From an uncultured Rhodospirillales bacterium (GTDB taxonomy: Bacteria > Pseudomonadota > Alphaproteobacteria > CALMVH01), in contig CALMVH010000130.1 of assembly GCA_937873165.1 (NCBI GenBank), positions 629 through 8,858 on the forward strand: a stretch of 8,230 nucleotides of DNA, given 5' to 3'. Under the pieces are notes generated by a model. It was not told the DNA's origin. It saw nothing but the letters and a program-made list of their open reading frames with translations, and made no database searches. The position numbers were made by a program, and so were the translations under genes. Positions 1 to 6,247 of the stretch are shown here, piece after piece (within the stretch, counting starts at the first letter, position 1; the number at the start of each line of letters is the position of its first letter).

Positions 1-434
1 GGTATAGGCCCCGATCGCGAAGAACGCGATGAAGCCAAGATCGAGCAGCCCGGCATAGCCGACGGTGATGTTCAAAGCCGCCGCCAGCGTGGCGTAGGTC
101 AGGATCAGGGTCGCGAGGTCGACGCCCTGGCGACCGGTAAACGGCAGCAGCGGCAGGACCAGCGCCGCGAGCGTTAGAAGGGTCGCGATCCACTTCACCC
201 TGTCGTGTCCGCGCAGGCGGAAACCCGGATTGACCAATTCGAACTTCCGCTTTCGCAGGCGTGACGGAATAAGTTGGACGATCGCCCCGCCAAACCGCAG
301 CCCCAGAGCCGCGGCGATACATAGCGCCGCCTCGATCAAATGAACTGTCAGCCCACCGTTTTCCGTCAGCCGCAATCCGGCAAAGGGACCGAAGACCAGG
401 ATTGCCACGGCCAGCACGGCGAAACCGTTGCGCA

Positions 435-435
<1 letters not shown>
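1..435 (-). CDS. livM: LivM, branched-chain amino acid ABC transporter permease (N-terminal part, runs off the left edge)
   Basis: This is the first 145 codons of the second membrane permease of a high-affinity leucine/isoleucine/valine (LIV-type) ABC importer. With LivH it would form the inner-membrane channel driven by the ATPases LivG and LivF. The translation begins MRNGFAVLAV and has hydrophobic segments near residues 5-20, 33-52, 83-100 and 106-120. The segment NITVGYAGLLDLGFIAFFAI, near residues 121-140, matches the conserved LivM signature around the 'GLLDLG' motif. The ATG at 435-433 shares one base with the livH stop (TGATG), and AGG in the livH tail four bases upstream can serve as ribosome binding site, so translation is probably coupled to livH. 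The C-terminal half lies outside the window, so the substrate and the rest of the operon cannot be judged. LivM family membership is secure; the transported amino acid is inferred. Confidence 0.9.
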
Positions 436-1352
<917 letters not shown>

Positions 1353-1419
1353 GCCTTTCGATGGCTATACGAGGCGGGCACGGCGGGCAATGGGTTTGCG
1401 AACAAAGCTTGCGTCTGCT

Positions 1420-1458
1420 GGATCGAAAGATGACCTCCTCTCCTCCAAACAACGATCC
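1420..1458. repeat. Inverted repeat enclosing a purine/pyrimidine mirror repeat in the livH upstream region
   Basis: A perfect 6-base inverted repeat, GGATCG at 1420-1425 and CGATCC at 1453-1458, encloses a 27-base loop. The loop contains CCTCCTCTCCTCC at 1434-1446, which reads the same backwards on one strand (a mirror repeat) and is all pyrimidine. On the minus strand, the livH sense strand, it is GGAGGAGAGGAGG. That resembles a very strong Shine-Dalgarno sequence, but no ATG, GTG or TTG follows at a usable distance. If transcribed in the livH leader, the loop would be a purine-rich segment held in a stem. The function is unknown and the arrangement could be chance. Confidence 0.4.
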
Positions 1459-1476
1459 TTGCTGATCTACAGTTCT

Positions 1477-1487
1477 CTTGTGACAAG
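1477..1487. promoter_or_regulatory. Short inverted repeat CTTGTGACAAG overlapping the -35 box, possible operator
   Basis: CTTGT and ACAAG form a perfect 5-base inverted repeat around one central base, and the repeat covers the -35 hexamer of the promoter of the 1512 gene. That is a usual location for a repressor site, and it lies in a divergent intergenic region. No regulator is encoded nearby and the repeat is short, so an operator role is only a suggestion. Confidence 0.25.
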
Positions 1488-1506
1488 CGGCTGATTGAGC
1501 TATAGT
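1478..1506 (+). promoter_or_regulatory. Sigma-70-type promoter giving a probably leaderless mRNA for the 1512 gene
   Basis: A -35 box TTGTGA (1478-1483, four of six consensus bases) and a -10 box TATAGT (1501-1506, five of six) are separated by exactly 17 bases. The expected transcription start is at about 1512-1513, and the ATG begins at 1512. No Shine-Dalgarno sequence lies between the -10 box and the ATG. A leaderless transcript is the simplest reading, but it is inferred from sequence only. Confidence 0.55.
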
Positions 1507-1511
1507 TCTGC

Positions 1512-2534
1512 ATGATCGAATCAGGTTTCCGTCTTCAAAAGAGATCCTCGCGGGCACAGTCCCTCTTCGCAGGATTGGGCGTCGCGCTTGGCGGATTGTC
1601 CACGGCCGCCCATGCACAGCCGCGACCCGTGGCGGCGCCGGTTCAGGACGCCCTGCCCGAGGGCCTGGACCGTCTCCAGGCGATCATGACGAATAATGAT
1701 GTCACAATCCTTGGGGACAGCAATCACACGCTGGACCGCCAGACTTACGCCCTGCTTAGCGATCCAAAAATATTGAACGCCATGCAGCAGGCGAATGTCG
1801 GAACCGTTGCGGTGGAAATGCCGAACCAGTTGCAGGGGGCGGTGGATAAACTGGCGGCAGGAAAGAGCACGCGGCAGCAGTTCAAGGACACGCTGACGCT
1901 GGAAGGGTACGTTCCGCTCTGGCAGGGTTCCAGTCCCGATAAATGGTATGATATCTTGGCAGATGGTGTACAGGCGATTGCCCGTCGCGGAATCAAGTTC
2001 ATCTGCGCTGATCAGGTCGTTACACCACAGGCAACGAAGCTCATGGATTTCGAGGCAGCGCATGTCGACGAGTTGACACAGATCATTCAGGCCAAGGGTA
2101 CCGATCAGGAACGGCTGAGGAACACATTCAATAAAAAATACGGCAAGCAGCAGAACGACCTGCTTGCGGACCTTGCCCAAAGCCGCATCAGTCAGCCCTT
2201 CAATACGGCACTTGCCAAGGGGATCGAGGATAGCGCCACGAAGGGAAAGCACATTGCAGTGCTGTTTGGCGAAGGTCACGCCGCTAAATTGGAGCTGGCG
2301 TTCCAAAATATGGGAAAACGCGCAGCCATGATTGCTGTCCATCCCGATAAAGACGCGCTGGACATGGCAAAGCTCAACACCGCACTGATTGGCCTGGGCA
2401 ACATCAACTACGACCGCATGAACAATTTCCTGCTCGACACCCAGCGCTTTTCCGACGATCCGCCGGCTCCAGCCAAAGCCACCTACGCACCTAGCACTGC
2501 GGCAAGCCGGACTGCGAAACAAACGCATCGATGA
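1512..2534 (+). CDS. Exported protein of the ChaN/Tiki/EreA-like superfamily (putative haem-binding or hydrolase-like)
   Basis: This 340-residue protein has an N-terminal signal peptide: basic n-region to residue 14, hydrophobic core 15-30, and likely signal peptidase I cleavage after AHA at 33-35. The mature part follows the strand-and-motif order of ChaN-like (Cofac_haem_bdg) and Tiki/EreA proteins. These are a first G-x-H motif ILGDSNHT (66-73), a second strand ending in a conserved glutamate VAVEMP (99-104), a W/Y-rich segment leading to RRGIKFICAD (158-167), and a second G-x-x-H motif FGEGHAAKLE (252-261). The first motif has GDSNH where ChaN proteins usually have GExH. The proline/alanine/threonine-rich tail from about 316 looks disordered. 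Known superfamily members include haem-binding lipoproteins, metalloproteases and esterases, so the reaction cannot be named. There is no lipobox, so it is probably periplasmic or secreted. The ATG sits six bases after the -10 box, and the next ATG (codon 59) would lose the signal peptide. Base composition is visibly less GC-rich than in purH. No partner gene is adjacent. Confidence 0.6.
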   Translation: MIESGFRLQKRSSRAQSLFAGLGVALGGLSTAAHAQPRPVAAPVQDALPEGLDRLQAIMTNNDVTILGDSNHTLDRQTYALLSDPKILNAMQQANVGTVAVEMPNQLQGAVDKLAAGKSTRQQFKDTLTLEGYVPLWQGSSPDKWYDILADGVQAIARRGIKFICADQVVTPQATKLMDFEAAHVDELTQIIQAKGTDQERLRNTFNKKYGKQQNDLLADLAQSRISQPFNTALAKGIEDSATKGKHIAVLFGEGHAAKLELAFQNMGKRAAMIAVHPDKDALDMAKLNTALIGLGNINYDRMNNFLLDTQRFSDDPPAPAKATYAPSTAASRTAKQTHR

Positions 2535-2618
2535 GCCAGGCCGCCTGCGTCCAGCAGATTGCCAGCTCGGTCGAACCCCGTTAAGACTTCGCCGCATCCA
2601 AGATAGTGGCGGCACCGC

Positions 2619-4190
2619 ATGACAGATCTGATCAAGCCCCTACGGGCGCTTCTTTCCGTTTCCAACAAGACCGGGCTGATCGACCTTGCAAGGGGGCTCG
2701 TCGCGCAGGGCGTCGAACTAGTATCGACCGGCGGCACCGCCAAGGCCATCGCCGAGGCCGGCATTCCCGTGCGCGAGGTCTCGGAACTGACGAAGTTTCC
2801 CGAGATGATGCACGGCCGCGTCAAAACTTTGCATCCCGCCGTACATGGCGGCATTCTGGCCCGCCGTTCCGACGAAGGCCACACGGCCTCGATGGCGGAA
2901 CACCAGATCGTGCCGATCGACCTGATCGTGGTGAACCTGTACCCGTTCGCCGAAACCGTGGCGCGCGGCGAGGCGGACGAGGTGGTAATCGAGAACATCG
3001 ATATCGGTGGCCCGGCGATGATCCGCTCGGCGGCCAAGAACCATGAGTTCGTGGCCGTCGCGACCGAGCCGGGGCAGTACCCGGAGATCCTGGCGGCGCT
3101 GGAGGCGGGCGGCCTGGATTTCGCGCTGCGCCGCCGCCTGGCGGGTGCCGCCTACGCGCATACCGCGTTTTATGATGCGGGCATTGCCGCCTGGTTCGCG
3201 AAAACCCTGGACACGCCCCTGCCCGACCGGATCACCTTTGCGGGCACCAAGCTGCAAGACCTTGTGTATGGCGAGAACCCGCATCAGCGCGCGGCCTTCT
3301 ATGCCGACCAAAGTCACCGGCCCGGCATTTCGCGGGCGGTACAGCACAGCGGCAAGCCGCTAAGCTTCAACAATCTGAACGACGCCGATGCGGCGATCGA
3401 GCTGGCGGCGGAGTTCGACGGTCCCGCAATCGCCATCATCAAGCACGCGAACCCGTGCGGCGTGGCGGAGGCCGACAGCCTGTCCGCCGCCTATGCCCGC
3501 GCGCTTGCCTGCGATCCCGTCAGCGCCTTCGGCGGCGTGATTGCCGCCAATGTGCCGCTGGATGCGGCCACCGCCCGCGAGATCGTCAAGCTGTTCGTCG
3601 AACTAGTGATCGCTCCCAGCATCGACGAAGACGCAATGGAAATCCTGCAAAAGAAGGAAAAGCTGCGCATCCTTTCGATCGGCGAACTGCCGCAGCCCGG
3701 CGGGACGCTGCCGGTGGTCCGGTCGCTGGCGGGCGGGTTCCTGGTGCAGGACCGCGACGAGGGCCGTATCTCCGCCGAGGACCTGAAGCTGGTCACGAAA
3801 CGCAAGCCGACGCACCAGGAACTGCAAGACCTGCTATTCGCCTTCCGTGTCTGCAAGCACGTAAAGTCGAACGCCATCGTGTACGCCAAGGATAGTGCCA
3901 CGGTCGGGATCGGCGCGGGGCAGATGAGCCGCGTCGATTCTACCCGCATTGCCGCATGGAAAGCCTCCGAAGCCGGTGAGAAATTATCCCTGCCGCCGCT
4001 GACGCGGGGATCGGTTGTGGCGTCCGACGCGTTCTTTCCTTTCGAGGATGGCCTGATCGCCGCGGCGGAAGCGGGTGCGACGGCCATCATCCAGCCCGGC
4101 GGATCGATCCGCGACCAGAAGATCATCGACGCCGCCGACGAGCGCGGTCTCGCGATGGTCTTCACCGGGATGCGCCACTTCCGCCACTAG
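2619..4190 (+). CDS. purH: PurH, bifunctional AICAR formyltransferase / IMP cyclohydrolase
   Basis: This cytoplasmic enzyme performs the last two steps of de novo purine synthesis: it formylates AICAR using 10-formyl-tetrahydrofolate, then closes the ring to IMP. It has 523 residues, against 529 in E. coli. The N-terminal MGS-like cyclohydrolase domain shows SVSNKTGL (13-20), STGGTAK (36-42) and the signature FPEMMHGRVKTLHPAVHGGI (60-79). The formyltransferase domain shows YGENPHQRAAFY (217-228), catalytic KHANPCG (275-281), DPVSAFGG (299-306) and the terminal QPGGSIRD (492-499) and FTGMRHFRH (515-523). Both active sites look intact. The start matches the family N-terminus. The 84-base upstream gap holds only a weak GGCGG ribosome-binding sequence and a weak promoter-like pair (TTAAGA at 2581-2586, GATAGT at 2602-2607, 15-base spacing), so its own promoter is uncertain. 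A small secreted-protein gene follows after nine bases. Confidence 0.97.
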   Translation: MTDLIKPLRALLSVSNKTGLIDLARGLVAQGVELVSTGGTAKAIAEAGIPVREVSELTKFPEMMHGRVKTLHPAVHGGILARRSDEGHTASMAEHQIVPIDLIVVNLYPFAETVARGEADEVVIENIDIGGPAMIRSAAKNHEFVAVATEPGQYPEILAALEAGGLDFALRRRLAGAAYAHTAFYDAGIAAWFAKTLDTPLPDRITFAGTKLQDLVYGENPHQRAAFYADQSHRPGISRAVQHSGKPLSFNNLNDADAAIELAAEFDGPAIAIIKHANPCGVAEADSLSAAYARALACDPVSAFGGVIAANVPLDAATAREIVKLFVELVIAPSIDEDAMEILQKKEKLRILSIGELPQPGGTLPVVRSLAGGFLVQDRDEGRISAEDLKLVTKRKPTHQELQDLLFAFRVCKHVKSNAIVYAKDSATVGIGAGQMSRVDSTRIAAWKASEAGEKLSLPPLTRGSVVASDAFFPFEDGLIAAAEAGATAIIQPGGSIRDQKIIDAADERGLAMVFTGMRHFRH

Positions 4191-4199
4191 GGAACCGCC

Positions 4200-4499
4200 A
4201 TGGGATTTGCGTTGCGCCTGAGCTTGATGATCTGCCTGCTGATGATGCCGGTCCTGGCACATGCCGCGGGACGATGCGAACGCCCCGCGAAGCCTGCCTT
4301 TCCGGACCCCCGCACGGTTGATCCCGCTGTGGTCCAGAAGCTGGATCAGTCGATGCAGAAATATGCCGCAGGCACCAATGCCTACGTCGCCTGCCTGACC
4401 CAAGAAGCCCAAACCGCGCAGGCCGAGGGCGCGGCGACGATCAATACTTACAACCAGAAGTTCCTGCCGGAGTACAATAAGCGAGCGGCTGAAAAGTAG
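4200..4499 (+). CDS. Small secreted protein of unknown function, coupled to purH
   Basis: I do not recognise a named family for this 99-residue product. It has a clear signal peptide: hydrophobic core LRLSLMICLLMMPVL at residues 5-19, with likely cleavage after AHA at 20-22. No lipobox is present, so it is probably soluble in the periplasm or secreted. The mature part of about 77 residues has just two cysteines, C26 (GRCERP) and C65 (YVACL), which could form one disulfide. A proline-rich stretch at 29-37 is followed by a probably helical region from about 42 to the end, rich in Gln, Ala and Lys. The ribosome binding site AGGGA (4189-4193) overlaps the purH stop codon and lies six bases before the ATG, so the two genes are very likely co-transcribed. 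The signal peptide and ribosome binding site together make this a real gene. Nothing in its sequence suggests a purine-related role. Confidence 0.8.
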   Translation: MGFALRLSLMICLLMMPVLAHAAGRCERPAKPAFPDPRTVDPAVVQKLDQSMQKYAAGTNAYVACLTQEAQTAQAEGAATINTYNQKFLPEYNKRAAEK

Positions 4500-4510
4500 T
4501 CGGCTTGCAT

Positions 4511-5179
4511 TCACCCGCCCAAAAGCGTGTGCATTGTGACGGGATCGGCGTCGCGCCAATGGTTTAGCCGCGGCAAAAGTACGATGGGATGCCGGGTGAA
4601 CCGCGCCAGCGTCGCAGCTGTTTCGGCCAGCGGCACAGGACTTTCCGGTGACTCACTGATCACGAGGGCAGCGATATCGCAGCCCTGCAACGCTTCCAAG
4701 GCCGTCAGCGTATGGCTGAGCGTGCCGAGATAGCTGCCGGCGACCAGTACGACCGATATCTCAAGCTGGGCGATCAAATTTCGGATGGTGCGGCTTTCGT
4801 CCAGCGGCACCATGACTCCGCCGACTCCTTCGATCAGCACCACATCTTCCGGACCGCGCTTGCACTCAACGCACCACGCGGCCACGGCTGCAAAATCGAT
4901 GGATCGTCCTTCCCGCGCCGCCGCCATGTCCGGCGACAGCGGCGCTTGAAACCGCCACGGCGAACAGGCTGCGATCGTCTCGTGCGTAAGGGGAAGTCCG
5001 ACGCTGTCCAGCAGGATGGCGGTGTCGCTTTCGGTTACCGTGTCTTCGGTAAAGCCGCTGATGACCGGCTTGGCGACGCGGACTTTTAGCCCTGCCGTGC
5101 GAGCGGCATGCGCCAAGCCGGCGGTCACGAAGGTTTTACCGACGCCAGTGCCGGTGGCGGTGATGAATAGTCGCTTCAC
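4511..5179 (-). CDS. bioD: BioD, ATP-dependent dethiobiotin synthetase
   Basis: BioD closes the ureido ring of 7,8-diaminopelargonic acid with CO2 and a nucleoside triphosphate to give dethiobiotin, the substrate of BioB, in the cytoplasm. The protein has 222 residues, normal for the family. It shows a P-loop GTGVGKT (10-16), substrate-site KPVISG (37-42), an SD pair (51-52), FQAPLSPDMAAAREG (77-91) and EGVGG (117-121) ahead of VPLDE. The segment aligned with the base-binding Asn-Asp of E. coli BioD reads VISESPES (173-180), so nucleotide preference may differ. The start codon is GTG at 5179-5177. It is supported by a perfect AGGAGG (5186-5191) with six bases of spacing and by a family-typical MKRLFITATG start. 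It diverges from bioB and ends 11 bases from the convergent small-protein stop. Confidence 0.94.
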   Translation of the reverse strand: MKRLFITATGTGVGKTFVTAGLAHAARTAGLKVRVAKPVISGFTEDTVTESDTAILLDSVGLPLTHETIAACSPWRFQAPLSPDMAAAREGRSIDFAAVAAWCVECKRGPEDVVLIEGVGGVMVPLDESRTIRNLIAQLEISVVLVAGSYLGTLSHTLTALEALQGCDIAALVISESPESPVPLAETAATLARFTRHPIVLLPRLNHWRDADPVTMHTLLGG

Positions 5180-5185
5180 GGTTCG

Positions 5186-5191
5186 CCTCCT
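5186..5191 (-). promoter_or_regulatory. Strong ribosome binding site that fixes the GTG start of bioD
   Basis: AGGAGG on the minus strand, six bases before GTG at 5179, is the best Shine-Dalgarno match in the window next to a start codon. It decides the choice of the non-ATG start. A TTGACT sequence further upstream on the same strand (5232-5227) could be the -35 element of the bioD promoter, but I see no good -10 box at the right distance. Confidence 0.75.
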
Positions 5192-5248
5192 GCTTGCCGT
5201 CTCAACCGTGCCACCCGGCTCGGGAAAGTCAACGGGGACCGCCCGCTC

Positions 5249-5276
5249 TTGACGGCTCCGCCTGGGTGCCTATGCT
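5249..5276 (+). promoter_or_regulatory. Sigma-70-type promoter giving a probably leaderless bioB mRNA
   Basis: TTGACG (5249-5254, five of six -35 consensus bases) and TATGCT (5271-5276, four of six -10 consensus bases) are 16 bases apart. Transcription should start near 5282-5284, and the bioB ATG is at 5284. There is no Shine-Dalgarno sequence before the ATG. I looked for a BioR-type box (TTATCTATAA-like) and a BirA-type operator in the 5180-5283 region and saw neither. Confidence 0.55.
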
Positions 5277-5283
5277 CCCGCGC

Positions 5284-6246
5284 ATGCTCGACACCACGCC
5301 TCGCAACGACTGGACGCGCCCTGAGATCGCGGCGCTCTTCGACCTGCCGTTTGCGGATCTGATCTTTAGGGCGCAGGGCGTGCATCGCGCGGTGTTCGAT
5401 CCCAATCAGGTGCAGATTTCCACCCTGCTTTCCATCAAGACCGGCGGTTGCCCCGAGGATTGCGCCTACTGCCCACAGTCGGCCCACCATCAGACCGGGC
5501 TAAAGGCGACGAAGCTGATGGAGTTCGAGGAGGTTATGGCGCAAGCCACGGCGGCGCGCGCGGCCGGGGCGACGCGCTACTGCATGGGGGCGGCGTGGCG
5601 CAACCCCAAGAACCACGAGCTGGATCAGGTCTGCCGGATGGTGGAAGGCGTCAACGCGCTGGGCATGGAAACCTGCGTGACGCTCGGGATGCTGACGGCC
5701 GGGCAAAGCCGCCGCCTGAAGGAGGCCGGCCTCGACTACTACAATCACAATATCGATACATCGGAAGGGTATTACGGGCAGGTGATCACCACCCGCGGCT
5801 TCGCCGACCGGCTGGAAACGCTGGCGCATGTGCGCGAGGCGGGGATCGCCGTGTGCTGCGGCGGCATCGTCGGCATGGGGGAAACGCGCGACGACCGCGT
5901 GGGCATGATCCTGACGCTCGCCACCCTGCCCCGCCACCCCGAAAGCGTGCCGATCAACCTGCTGACGCAGATCGCGGGCACGAGGCTGCACGGGATCGAA
6001 ACGCTGGACACGCTGGAGCTGGTGCGCACGATTGCCGCCGCGCGCATCGTCATGCCGCGCTCCATGGTCCGCCTTTCGGCCGGTCGCGAGGGGCTGAGCG
6101 ACGAGGGACAAGCCTTGTGTTTCCTCGCCGGTGCGAACTCGATCTTCTTTGGCGCGAAGCTGCTGACGGCGGCCAACCCCGGCGAGGACCGGGATACGGC
6201 GCTGTTCGAAAAGCTGAAGATCACACCAATGCCGCTCGCCGGGTAA
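5284..6246 (+). CDS. bioB: BioB, biotin synthase (radical SAM)
   Basis: BioB inserts sulfur into dethiobiotin to make biotin, using a radical-SAM [4Fe-4S] cluster and a sacrificial [2Fe-2S] cluster. From the ATG at 5284 the protein has 320 residues. The CxxxCxxC motif is C56-PED-C60-AY-C63. The [2Fe-2S] ligands corresponding to E. coli C97, C128, C188 and R260 are all present as C100, C131, C191 and R263, a constant offset of three. Other signatures are YNHNIDTS (153-160), GGIVGMGET (193-201) and GANSIFFG (283-290). It lacks the C-terminal tail of E. coli BioB (346 residues). The frame is open back to an ATG at 5194, but those 30 extra codons show no family similarity and lie upstream of the promoter, so I use 5284. 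It is divergent from bioD, the preceding step of the pathway, and its stop is one base from the stop of the next gene. Confidence 0.95.
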   Translation: MLDTTPRNDWTRPEIAALFDLPFADLIFRAQGVHRAVFDPNQVQISTLLSIKTGGCPEDCAYCPQSAHHQTGLKATKLMEFEEVMAQATAARAAGATRYCMGAAWRNPKNHELDQVCRMVEGVNALGMETCVTLGMLTAGQSRRLKEAGLDYYNHNIDTSEGYYGQVITTRGFADRLETLAHVREAGIAVCCGGIVGMGETRDDRVGMILTLATLPRHPESVPINLLTQIAGTRLHGIETLDTLELVRTIAAARIVMPRSMVRLSAGREGLSDEGQALCFLAGANSIFFGAKLLTAANPGEDRDTALFEKLKITPMPLAG

Positions 6247-6247
6247 G

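Noticed and set aside
2581..2607. Possible promoter of purH (TTAAGA and GATAGT)
   Set aside because: The two hexamers match only four of six bases each and are 15 bases apart, too weak to list as a feature. purH could also be read through from the upstream gene.
2591..2613. Short inverted repeat GCCGC/GCGGC upstream of purH
   Set aside because: Five-base GC-only arms with a 13-base loop are expected by chance in DNA of this composition, and no U-run follows.
1521..2615. A 364-codon minus-strand open frame opposite the ChaN/Tiki-like gene
   Set aside because: The plus-strand frame has a signal peptide, ordered superfamily motifs and a promoter. The minus frame is Cys- and Arg-rich, without recognisable domains or a convincing ribosome binding site.
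5194..5283. The upstream ATG of bioB that would add 30 residues
   Set aside because: The extra residues do not resemble the BioB N-terminus, and the region contains the probable bioB promoter. The ATG at 5284 fits the family start.
5180..5283. Search for a biotin-responsive operator (BioR or BirA type) between bioD and bioB
   Set aside because: No sequence resembling TTATCTATAA or the long BirA palindrome is present. Only the -35-like TTGACG and TTGACT sequences on opposite strands stand out.
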